Origin: Euleptes europaea
Taxonomy: Eukaryota; Chordata; Lepidosauria; Squamata; Sphaerodactylidae
DNA: 64,000 bases
Reading direction: 5' to 3'
NCBI RefSeq assembly: GCF_029931775.1
Contig: NC_079328.1
Location: 13,967,501-14,031,500 of the forward strand
The translations under genes and the position numbers were made by a program. The notes beneath the pieces are model-generated. The model was not told the origin of the DNA, made no database searches, and saw only the letters and a program-made list of their open reading frames with translations. This document shows, in pieces, positions 11,670-22,700 of the stretch. Each line of letters starts with the position of its first letter. Positions within the stretch are counted from its first letter, which is position 1.

Positions 11670-11828
11670 ATTTTTCCCCCATACAAGACATCTGTTTTTC
11701 AAAAAATTGATTGGCATTCAAAAATCAATAAAAATATTTATATAAAAAAAACTGATTGGCGGGGGTGGGCACAAGTAGTTAGCCCGGCCTAGGGCGCAAA
11801 AAGGACCGGCCCCGGCCCTGCCCACAGC

Positions 11829-12460
11829 CCAAGGGCAGCGGAGCCGTCTTGCGGCGGGCGCTCCGCTTCTCCCCCTGCCCGCTTAGCGCGGCGGAGCTCT
11901 CCGGCTGCTGCCCTCTCCGTCGCGGCGGAGCCTGTGCAAGGAGCCTCCGGGGGCGGGGGCTCCGCCGCTCCCACCGACCGCCGGCCGCAGCCCCCGCGAT
12001 GCCCCGGCCCGGCCCCGCCGGCTGGGCGCGCCGCGGTGCCTCCGCCGAAGCGCCGAGCGCGGCGGCGGCGGCGAAGGATGCTCCGAGTGGTACCCGGCCG
12101 CGGAGGATGCAGGGTTGCTAGGAGACGGGGGAAGAGGGCGGCGCGGCCGAGAGCAGCAGACGCCAGGTAGCCGGCCGGGCTGGCGCGCGGGGAAGGCGGC
12201 CGGCGGGGCTGAGCCCGGACGGGGAGGGCTGGACCCCGGCTGGGGAGAGGGGGCGCGGCGTGCCCTGCACTGCTGGGGGGTGGGGTGGGGGGTGCCCTGA
12301 AGGGCAGCCGCTGAGCCGGACGGGGGCTTCTTGCGGCAGGTGAGAGGGGAGAGGAGGGTGCTGGCCGGGCAAGGACAGGAGCCCCCCTCCCCGGAAGCCA
12401 AGCGGTGCCGCAGAGGCAGGACTGCGGGCGCGGGGCCGGTGGTGTCCTTGGGAGTCCTCT
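11829..12460 (+). promoter_or_regulatory. RELL2: CpG island, presumed RELL2 promoter and 5' UTR exon
   Basis: Dense CpG and GC content over about 600 bp, unlike the flanking DNA. No TATA box is obvious. Two possible first-exon donors are visible: CGCCAG before GTAGCC at 12166/12167 and GCGGCAG before GTGAGAG at 12339/12340. The latter is closer to consensus. The coding start is in the next exon. In mammals this promoter is shared head to head with HDAC3, but I see no HDAC3 first exon on the minus strand here. The several open frames in this island on both strands are composition effects. Confidence 0.65.
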
Positions 12461-12471
12461 AGACTCCCGAA

Positions 12472-12509
<38 letters not shown>
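12472..12509. repeat. (TG)n microsatellite
   Basis: An uninterrupted run of about 17 TG units just downstream of the RELL2 CpG island, inside the presumed first intron. Confidence 0.9.
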
Positions 12510-12510
<1 letters not shown>

Positions 12511-12586
12511 CAGAGCAGCCAGGTAGGGGAGCCCAGCCAGTACAGCCAGGTAGGGGAGCCCCCCACCCCGGAGAAGGACGGGGGTG

Positions 12587-12838
12587 TAGGGTTGCCAGGT
12601 TCCCCCTTGGGCCCCCTTGGGCTGGGGATGAGGGGGTAGGGCGGCCCGATCCAGGTTGGGAAACTCCTGGAGATTTGGGGATGGAGCCTGGCGAGGACAG
12701 GGACCTCAGTGGGGTACAATGCCACAGAGTCCATCCTCCAAAGCATCCATTTTCTGCGGGGAACTGGTCTGTGTAGTCTGGAGATGAGCTGTAATTCTGG
12801 GGGGATCCCCAGATCCCTCCTGGAGGCTGGCATCCCTA
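12587..12838 (-). mobile_element. MITE-A copy, variant subfamily
   Basis: Reverse-strand copy of the same variant as 10325, with ends TAGGGTTGCC and GGCATCCCTA. The outer end is extended by an extra repeat of the terminal region. No exact target duplication is visible. Confidence 0.65.
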
Positions 12839-13168
12839 GGTGGTGGCGAGGCAGCGGGCACAAGGCAGTCTGCCCGTGTGTCCTTGGGAGCCCTGCAGCG
12901 GAAGAAGGGGGAGCGGGCCAGGAGTGGGCAGAGAAGGGGCAATGCCGCTCTCCCAGCATCCCTTTGGCAGCTTCAAGAGTGGGATGGCTGGCAGGGGGGA
13001 ATCCCATGGGGGGGGGCAGCAGGGAGAGACACTCCAAGGGTAGAAGCGCCATTTCTGGCTAAAGTTGGATCCTGGCAGCAAAACTACAGCCCACCAGGGA
13101 TCTTTGGGGCTGGCAGGTGATCCAAGGGCAGGGCAATGCCCCTTGGCTGGGGACTGAGGGCGGGATAG

Positions 13169-13199
<31 letters not shown>

Positions 13200-13201
13200 A
13201 A
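13169..13201. repeat. (AAAT)n microsatellite
   Basis: About eight AAAT units, preceded by GGGCGGGATAGAAAT. That flank is a LINE-like tail, so this is probably the end of a small L2 fragment. Confidence 0.8.
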
Positions 13202-13248
13202 ACCAAGTCCTGTGCCTACCTGGGGGGCAGCTGGGACCAGGGCCAGAA

Positions 13249-13503
13249 GAAGGAGAAGAGTTGGTTTTTATATGCTGACTTTCTCTACCACTTAAGGGAG
13301 AATCAAACTGGCTTACAATCACATTCCCTTCCCCACAACAGACACCCTGTGAGGTAGGTGGGGCTGAGAGAGCTCTAAGAGAGCTGTGACTGGCCCAAGG
13401 TCACCCAGCTGGCTTCATGTGGAGGAGTGGGGAATCGAACCCGGTTCTCCAGATTAGAGTCCACCGCTCCAAACCAGCGCTCTTAACCACGACACCAGGT
13501 TGG
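13249..13503 (-). mobile_element. CORE-SINE (MIR-like)
   Basis: Minus-strand copy with the tRNA-like head (GTGGTTAAGAGC, GGGTTCGATTCCCC), the CORE block CAGCTGGGTGACCTTGGGC, and the L2-like tail ending AAAAACCAACTCTTC. It stops about 57 bp before the acceptor of RELL2 coding exon 1, so it occupies the region where the branch point and upstream tract would lie. Confidence 0.85.
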
Positions 13504-13560
13504 CCGAGGGCAGCTGGAGGACTCTGAGCCTTGCCCCCTCACTCCCTCCCTCTTTCCTAG

Positions 13561-13774
13561 GTCCGAATGTCCGAGCAGAACAGCACCCAGGATGGCGAGG
13601 CGGAGGCCCAGCACAGCCTGTCGATGCCCTTCTTGATGGTGCTGGTCTTCTTCGGTATGGGCCTGGTGGGATTCCTCATTTGCCACGTCCTCAAGAAGAA
13701 GGGCTACCGCTGCCGGACCTACCGTGATGAGCTCGACTTGGTCAACAAGGAGCCGCTGACACAGCTGCAGAATG
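13561..13774 (+). CDS. RELL2: RELL2 coding exon 1
   Basis: The acceptor TTTCCTAG ends at 13560. There are six UTR bases, then ATG at 13567. The exon encodes the short extracellular part, the membrane segment (PFLMVLVFFGMGLVGFLICH) and KKKGYRCRTYRDELDLVNK. The donor AATG/GTGAGT lies at 13774/13775, phase 1. Confidence 0.92.
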
Positions 13775-16700
13775 GTGAGTTCTGCTGGCCTTGGAGGAGA
13801 CCCCCTTCCATGGTGCAAGAGCCCCTCAAGGCCTGGCAGCTTCAGAAGACAAGGGGAGGATGAAGAACAAGAAGAAGAGCTGGTATTTATATCCCAATTT
13901 TCTCTTCCTTTTAAGGAGAATCAAACCGGCTTACAATCTCCTTCCCTTCCTCTCCCCACAACAGACACCTTGTGAGGTAGCTGGGGCTGAGAAAGTGTGA
14001 TTAGCCCAAGGTCACCCAGCTGGCTTCATGTGTAGGAGCGGGGAAACAAATTCAGTTCACCAGATTAGCCTCTACCGCTCATGTGGAGGAGTGGGGAATC
14101 AAACCCGGTTCTCCAGATCAGAGTCCACCTCTCCAAACCACTGCTCTTAACCACTACTGGTTTTTATATGTTGATTTTCTCTACCTTTCAAGGAGAATAA
14201 AACCATCTTACATTTTCCTTCCCTTCCCCACAACAGACACCTTGTGAGGTAGGTGAGGCTGAGAGGGTTCAGAGAGAACTGTGACTAGCCCAAGGTCACC
14301 CAGCAGGTTTCATGTGGATGAATGGAGAAACCAACCCTGTTCTCCAGATTAGAGACTGCCGCTCTTAACCAGTATACCATGCTGGCTCTCACCTGGATCC
14401 CAAAGTAGGGAGGCTTTTGACAGGCAGAGCCTGGTGACTTCCCCCTCCAAAGTATCCAAACCTATCTTCAACCCTATGAGGCTTGAAGTCATTGGGTTTG
14501 GGATGGGGCCATACGCAACATTTTCAAGCTGGCCAGCTCACCCCACTCAGCAGATTCATCGCCAGATTTTTGCCTTCACTTCCTTAGACCCTCCTCCATT
14601 CTTACAACCCAATCCTATGCATGTTTGGGTGTTTGTAGAGTGCCGTTGCAGCTGACCTATAGCAACCCCTTCTGGGGTTTTCAAGGCAAGTGATTAAGCA
14701 GAGGTGGTTTGTTATTGCCCACCTCTGCAGAAGAACCTAAGAACACAAGAAAGGCCATGCTGGATCAGACCAAGGTCCATCAAGTCCAGCAGTCTGTTCA
14801 CACAGTGGCCAACCAGGTGCCTCTAGGAAGCCCACAAACAAGACAACTGCAGCAGCATTGTCCTGCCTGTGTTCCACAGCACCTAATATAATAGGCATGC
14901 TCCTCTGATCCTGGAGAGAATAGGTATGCATCCTTCCTCAGAGCTTCCTTGGAGGTCTCCCTGCCAAGTACCGACCCAGCTTAGCTTCTGAGATCCGATG
15001 AGATCAGACTATACTATACCATTCCACATTCCTATGCATGTTTACTCGGAAAGAAGTCCGAGTGTTTTAGTAGGGCTTATTCCCTGGTAAATGGAGGGAA
15101 GACAGCATGGTATAGCTGGATCTTGTCAAATCTTGGAAGCGAAGCCGGGCTGGTACTTGGATGGGAGACCTCCAAGGCAGACTCTGCAGAAGAAGGCAAT
15201 GGCAAACCACCTCTGCCTTGAAAGCCCCTTGCTGGGGTCACTGTAAGTCAGCTGTGACTTAACAGCATTTTACACACACACATTCCCAAGTCAATACACA
15301 CCGGATTGCAGCCATAAGCAATCTTATTGGTATTTGAGATAAACTGACCCAGAGTAGAACTTCTACATCAAAATAAAAAACCAGGATTAGATGTTCTGCC
15401 TACTCTATGTATCTCAGGTCATTTGTGTGTTAAAAATAACTTACAGTGTTAGAGCTGGTAAATAGCTCAGAGCTAAGAACTTGCAAGGAGCCTGTGCAAA
15501 ACTTCAGACTAAAACTAACTAGCTGCTTGCTGCTGTAAATCGAAGGACACTTCCTGGGAGTTAGCCCCATTGAATAAAATGGGACTCATTTCTGAGTAGA
15601 CCAGTTTAAGCTTGCTTGCTGGATTTAGCAAAGTTTCTTAATTAATACCTTTGCTTGCAAGCTAAGTATAATGTGCTCACTCAAAACACACTAGACACAT
15701 TTAACAACTTATTATTTAGCCACAAGAGTGGCAGAGCAAAAGATATTGAATGCATTTTATTACATAGTTTGGAGTATGTGCTGTACATTGAAATGTTTGC
15801 TCTGATATTCTTGCCTTTCCTCTTATTGTGGTTGAGGTCTTTTGCAGATGTGTAGGGGACCTCAGCATAAGGGGAAGAGCATTAACTCTCCTTCTTTTTG
15901 ATTTTCTGCATAGGCTGAGGTCAGTGTGTGGGAAACCAAGAGCCAAGCAGCCCTGGGCAAATCCCAGCCTCTAAACCTAGCTTTCTTCTCTCACCAAGTA
16001 GAACTGAAACAGGGTTTAGCACAGTGGTCCTCTACCTTCTCAACTTGCCTGCAGCTAGGGTTGCCAGGTCCTGGTTGGAAAATACCTGGAGATTTTAGGG
16101 GTGGAGCCTGAGGAGGGAGGGGTTTGGAGAGGGGAGGGACTTCAATGCCATAGAGTCCAAGTGCCAAAGCGGCCATTTTCTCCAGGGGAACTGATCTCTA
16201 TTTGCTGGAGATCAGTTGTAATAGTGGGAGCTCTCCACCTGGAGGTTGGCAACCCTACCTGTAGCCCATCTTTAACATGCCCCTCGGTGAAGTATGGGAA
16301 CTTCAAGCATGTGATAGGAAGTCAGATGTCCTCACCTGGTTGACTCTTTCCCTTCCTCTCTTCTGTTTGTTTTGTCTTCCTGCTCTCTCTTTCTTTTGCT
16401 GTCAGGCTGCTATCTCGGTTTCAGTATTGTTTCTGTGTCTGTACTGTACTGTCTAGCCTCAAGGTCGACCACACATACCAAGGCCTGGGAATGCTGCTCC
16501 TGGGAAAGTATACTCTGTTTATGTGTGCTGATGCTGTGTAATCTCCCGCCATTTACTGCCTTATATTATTGTTCAGCTAGTGAGACTCTCATAGCTGCCA
16601 TAGTTCCCTGTATGCACTGTATCGCCTTTTTGACCAGTAAAAGCCATCTGCTTGGATTCTATATGACTCTGTGGTGATTTCTGGTTCTTTGGGTCAAGAG

Positions 16701-19700
16701 CTCACATTATGGCAGCTATCTCCTTCATCACCCTTTTCATCAGTCAGGCTGGAGCCCAGGAGGGTTCGCCTGCCACTCGGATGGGAGCTAAGACAAAGCT
16801 CTCCGAGTGAGTTTACCGTGCCTGGAGCCCCGTGTGGCTCGCCTGCCGCTCGGATGGGAGCTACTACAGAACTCTCCGAGTGAGCCCGGTCCCGGTGGAT
16901 CTGTTCCCCGGAGCAGGAGCTCTGGAAGGGTCTCCTCCTTGATACCTTCCTTTGGGGAAGCCCTAGACTACGTTCATCGGGCAGAAGTGGAACGTAGCCG
17001 CCTGCCTGGACTTGTAAGGGCGTAGCGTGGAGGCCAGCGCCCGCCACGACCTCCTAGTGTCAGATTGTCTAGTGGAGGATGCTCAACTGGCCCGGTTGTG
17101 CGGAGCCGGGTTAAAAGTACTGGCAAAACGGATGGTTGCGCTCCTCCACGGAATGACCTCGACCACCGCTTCAATGGCCGGGATTGCTAAGCTGTCAACC
17201 CCCGTCTTTGGCGTCAACGCAGCGACCTTAGCGGTTCAGGTCCTGCCGCAACTGGATCTTCCGGATCAAGCCGGCTCTATGTCGGCATGGGAGCAGGAAG
17301 CTCTGCCACTAGTGACCACGACCCTGACCACCAAACTTGAAACGGATCAAGTTTTAGCGGATCGTAAGGGAACCAAAGAGGACTTGCACTATGAGGAAAC
17401 TCTCTGGACTGCAAACTTCCGAATCAGCCAGCCCCGTCGCTTAGGTGATGCGGGCAAGGATATGTTTTTGCTCCGACAGCACAATCGGGAACACATAGAC
17501 CGGGTGACCCACTTGCAGGGTCAAATGCACGTTTTGCTTCACGACAACGACTGCTTGCAGCAGATACAAGCCGACCCGGATGGCTCGGCCCCAGCTCCAC
17601 AACCAGGGTCTCCGGATCAGGCTCAACCGCAGCAACCTGCGGCACCTCTGGGCGGAACGCCCATGTTGCCAGTAACTCTAGCAGTGCCTGTGGCGCCAGG
17701 GGACCCCAGAGCTCCCGTCCTGCCACCCCCAGGAAGTCCAGGGGTCCCGTTGCTTGGATCTACACCAACACCCGTACTACCTCCAGTTCCATGGAGACCA
17801 CCCAAACTGAAGATCTCTTTTGCCGACTCGGCAGAGATACTACCTTGTCAGCGACCCAAGGTGAGGGGAGACCAAAAGCCTCCCCCCGAAGTCTCCGTTC
17901 CCTGCCCGCAGAGATCAGCACGGCCCCCTCGAGATCGCGAATCCCGATTCCAAAGGGGAGCTTGCCTCGTTTGCGGCGCGATGAACCACTTTGTTTCAGC
18001 ATGTCCTCAATGCCTGGAACTCCCTCAACCGAATGCATTACCCCGAGCTCGGGGACGACCTCAACGCAGAGGCACCGCGGCCACCCGCAGTACCGCACCG
18101 GGACGGCCCACACCCTCTGCACTTCCTACTTCTGCAGACCCCTCCGGGTCCTGGATTACAAGTGCCCCATTGGGGGACAATTCTTCGTCTTCGGACAGGG
18201 ATCTTTCCTGGGATACCCCAGCGTTAACCCTGGACTCGCTTCCTGACCTTTCACAAACCCGGGGAAGGTCTCAACGCGGAGGCGCTGCGACCGCCCGCAG
18301 TACAACGCCAGGTCGGTTCACACCCTCTGCACTTCTGTTCAGAGACTCTCCCGATCTTCCTGTTTCTACAGACCCCTCCGGGTCTCGGATTATAAGTGCC
18401 CCAGTGGGGGACAATTCTCCATCTTCGGACAGAGATCATCTCCAGAATACCCCAGTGCTAAACCTGGACTCGCCTCTTGACCTGTCTAATAACCGGTCAC
18501 AGTCTGCGGTGAATGGAACGTCCCCGCAGACCCCCGCAGTTTCTCCTGTAAAACCTACGAAACCGACGAAGGTGAAAGAAGTAGAAAGTACGGTGTATGT
18601 GGACGCAGTGTACAACACTATAAAGGGGGTCCCCAACTGCCTGTCAAGGCACTTATTGACTCCGGTTGCGCTCGCACTCTCATCAATGAAGCCACATTTG
18701 CAGCACTCAAAGTCAAGTCCGAGGCTTTACCAGCCCCCGTCCATTTTGCCCAAATGGATGGGAGCCATTTCAAAGGGGGCCCAGTTGATCATCGCACTAT
18801 AGGGGTGGCGATGGGAATTGGCTCCCACTGGGAGCAAATAGACTTTACCATAGCCCCTATCCGATTTGAAGTGGTCCTGGGAATTAACTGGATTAAAGGT
18901 CATAGTCCCAGTATAGACTGGGACACGAACACGATCTCCTTTGCCAGCCCCAAATGTGACCAGCACCGACAGCAAGTTGCGGTGCTGTCTCCACCCGCTT
19001 CGGCATTAATCTCCGAAGTCCCATCACCGCCATCCCTCCCTGATGTATACCAGGACTTTGCTGATGTCTTCAACATTAAAGAATGTGATGCCTTACCCCC
19101 CCACCGGGCCACTGACTGTGCAATTGAAGTGGTAAAGGACTGCACACTAACCAAGAGTAAAATTTACCCTATGAGCGCTTCCGAGCGCACTGTACTACGA
19201 GACTTTTTGGACAAAAACCTTGCCAGAGGGTTCATTCGCCCATCGAATGCCCCAAACTCAGCTCCTGCATTTTTCGTCCGAAAAAAGGAGGGCGACCTTC
19301 GCCTATGCATTGACTTCAGAAAACTCAATGCGGTTACTCAAGCCAACGCCTATCCTATACCACTAATATCAGATATTTTGGGGCAGTTGCAGGAGGGTCG
19401 TATATTCTCCAAGTTGGACTTAGTAGAAGCCTACTACCGGGTCCGCATCCGCGAAGGAGACGAGCCCCTCACTGCCTTCTCTAGCTGTTTTGGAATGTTT
19501 GAATTCCTCGTGATGCCTTTCGGGTTGAAAGGGGCCCCGGGGGTCTTCATGCAACTCATCAACGAAATCCTCCACGATTTGCTGTATCGCGGGGTGGTGG
19601 TTTATTTGGATGACATTCTTATTTATTCAAAAACCATGGATGAGCATGTAGTTCTGGTCCGAGAAGTTCTGCAGCGCCTGCGCAATCACCAACTCTTTGC

Positions 19701-22700
19701 AAAGTTGGCTAAATGCGAATTTCATCAGAGCAAAATAACGTTCTTAGGATACATAATCTCCCACCATGGCCTTAGCATGGACCCTACCAAGGTCCAATCC
19801 GTTCTCGATTGGACCCCTCCTACCAACCGCAAACAAGTGCAACAGTTTCTAGGTTTTGCTAATTTCTATCGCGGGTTCATCCCTAACTTCGCCCAAGTGG
19901 CGCTACCCATTACCGACCTGCTGAAAACCAAGGGTAAAGAAAACTCGGCTACTTTACCCTCCGCTAAAATACTGTGGACTGATAAATGCCAAACCGCTTT
20001 TGTAGCCCTCAAACGCCTCTTCACCTCGGAACCCGTGCTACGGCACCCAGACCCGAATCGAATGTTCATTGTGCAAGTCGATGCCTCCGATGTGGCTATG
20101 GGAGGGGCTCTTCTTCAAAAAGGACCGGATGGTCTCCTTCACCCTTGCGCTTACTTCTCGAAGAAGTTTGCGCACTCCCAATTGAACTGGCCCATTTGGG
20201 AGAAAGAGGCATCGGCCGTTCACCATGCACTTACTCTATGGCGACAATTCCTGGAGGGGTCTAAAGTCCCCTTTGAAGTTTGGACCGATCACAAAAATCT
20301 AGCTGCCCTCACGGGGTCCCATAAATTGTCCGCAAAACAGCAGCGTTGGGCAGAATTCTTTGCTCAGTTTCGTTTCGTCCTGAAGCATGTCCCTGGGAAA
20401 CAAAACGTTCTCGCAGATGCTCTCTCCCGGTTACCTCAATACCCGGCGAAACTCGATCGGCCAACAAACTCTTTATTTACACCCGCACAAAGAGAAGCCC
20501 TGCCTGTACTAGCTGTACAAACTCGATCCCAGACGCTGCCGCAACGGAAGCACGCAATAACCGGAGCGCAAGCTCCTCCAGCCCTACCGGCTGCCCAGCC
20601 GCCTCCGCAACCGAAACTCATGATGGCCGGCGCTCCCGCTCCTCCAGCTCCACCGGCCGCCCTGCCGCCTGCAGTCTGCACACCACCGCAAGTAAGCGCT
20701 TCCCCCTCGTCAACCCCCATGACTGCTCCTGATGCCACTATGACCAAGGGGGGGCCCCCCATCTCCGAATCCTTCTTACAGTCCCTTCGGGAACAATGCC
20801 TTATGGAACGCTCAGATCAAACCCTGCCTCCTGGTGTAATCGAACAAGGAGGCTCTTGGTACAAAGACTCGAAATTGTATGTGCCCAAAGCGCTCCGAAA
20901 AGACGTTTTGCACTTAGCTCATGGAGCAAAAACAGCTGGACACTTTGGATTTCTAAAGACTCTCCACTTATTGCGCAGACAGTTTTGGTGGGGGGGAATG
21001 CGTTCCGATGTTGACTCTTTTATTCGCAGCTGTCCTATTTGCGCCACAGTGAAACGATCACAGGGCAAACCCCCGGGGCTACTGCAACCTCTGGAAACAC
21101 CCAACAAACCCTGGGAAGTGATTGCTATGGACTTTATGACTGATCTCCCTCTCAGCGGGGGAAAAACTGTATTATGGGTTGTTACTGATTTGTTTTCCAA
21201 GCAAATCCATTTAGTTCCATGCGCAGGGATCCCCTCTGCTCAGAAACTGGCCCGCCTCTTCGTATCACATATCTTCAAATTACATTCGTTTCCGCGCAAA
21301 ATAATCTGTGACCGCGGCAGTAGCTTTGTTTCCAAGTTTTGGAAAGCATTTCTCAAGTTGGTGGGGGTAGAACAAGGATTGTCTACTGCATACCATCCCC
21401 AAACCGATGGTCAAACTGAACGTGTCAATGCTGTACTTGAATGTTATTTACGCTGTTATGTTAACTACCACCAAGATAACTGGGTGGAACTATTACCTTT
21501 TGCTGAATATGCCTACAATAATGCTGTACATCAATCTACAGGTTTTAGCCCATTCTATGCAGTGTATGGACAGGATTTCGGTCCTGTTACTCCCAGAAAT
21601 AATGTGGAGGGGGAGGGAGATCCTGACGTTGCTTCCTGGGCGCACACCCTCCGTACCACCTGGCCTTGGCTCGTTACCAATCTCGACCGAGCCAAGCGCA
21701 AATACAAAGCACAAGCCGATAAACATCGTTCCCCCGGGGGCGAACTTCGAGTGGGTAAATTGGTCTATCTTTCCACCAAAAATCTACGTTCCACCCGTCC
21801 GTGCCTTAAGCTCAATGCTAAATTCATTGGCCCATTCCCCATCACACGGGTCATAAATCCTGGCACAGTGGAACTAGCTCTCCCCAAAGCCCTGAGGCGT
21901 GTACATCCCGTTTTCCACATTAGCCTCCTGAAGCCCCATACTGCCTCTCCACAATGGCATCCCGATCCGCCTCCCGAACAGCCCATTATGGTGGGGGGGG
22001 AGGAGCACTTCGAGGTCTCCAAAATCCTTGACTCTCGTGTTCACCATGGAAACCTACAGTATTTAGTCCGTTGGAAACACTTCCCCCCTGCCTACGACGA
22101 ATGGGTTCGCGCACGAGATGTCTCCGCCCCCAAACTCGTCGATGCCTTTCACACTGCCTACCCGGAAAGACCATCCCCCTTACAGACTGGGAGGGGGCCT
22201 TAAGGGGAGCAGGATGTCAGGCTGCTATCTCGGTTTCAGTATTGTTTCTGTGTCTGTACTGTACTGTCTAGCCTCAAGGTCGACCACACATACCAAGGCC
22301 TGGGAATGCTGCTCCTGGGAAAGTATACTCTGTTTATGTGTGCTGATGCTGTGTAATATCCCGCCATTTACTGCCTTATATTATTGTTCAGCTAGTGAGA
22401 CTCTCATAGCTGCCATAGTTCCCTGTATGCACTGCATCGCCTTTTTGACCAGTAAAAGCCATCTGCTTGGATTCTATATGACTCTGTGGTGATTTCTGGT
22501 TCTTTGGGTCAAGAGCTCACATTTGCTCACTTTCAACATCCTCTATTCCCTTTGTTTTCTTACTCCATCACAATCTTCCCTGCCTTCTCTAGCTTGGCAT
22601 GTGCTGCTTCCTCTTGGCATAGTCCCTGAGACAATACTAATGAATATCAATACCTCCATGGATACCCTTGTTTATACATTCATATTATATAATCATTACT

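Larger units (their letters stand above)
11021..11820 (-). mobile_element. MITE-D (hAT-like), interrupted copy
   Basis: Ends are CAGGGCCGG and CCGGCCCTG. A perfect 8-bp duplication, CCCACAGC, flanks it (11013-11020, 11821-11828). Relative to the copies at 31034 and 34548 it lies in the opposite orientation and lacks their LINE fragment. It instead carries a Penelope-like foldback (11158-11412) and a 156-bp tandem duplication. Its right end touches the RELL2 CpG island. Confidence 0.85.
16400..22521 (+). mobile_element. Ty3/Gypsy chromovirus LTR retrotransposon
   Basis: A fossil LTR element of the Metaviridae kind, 6,122 bp, in RELL2 intron 1 of the coding set and in the same orientation as the gene. 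Two 307-bp LTRs (TG...CA) differ at two positions. The 5-bp duplication TTTGC flanks it (16395-16399, 22522-22526). Parts in order: LTR, leader, gag frame with a CCHC knuckle, pol frame with protease, reverse transcriptase, RNase H, integrase and a C-terminal chromodomain, a purine-rich tract, LTR. The order and the chromodomain point to the vertebrate chromovirus (Sushi-like) lineage. It looks whole or nearly so. The LTR identity means a recent insertion, of the order of a few million years or less under usual vertebrate rates (assumed, not measured). Confidence 0.9.

Noticed and set aside
11849-13120. Coding exons in the CpG island (frames up to 197 codons)
   Set aside because: They overlap on both strands, contain the (TG)n run or MITE-A, and have no similarity that I recognise; RELL2 coding starts at 13567.
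14940-15290. 5S rRNA genes
   Set aside because: Only part of 5S is present, degenerate and joined to a SINE body; the same fusion occurs at 5541 and 55944.
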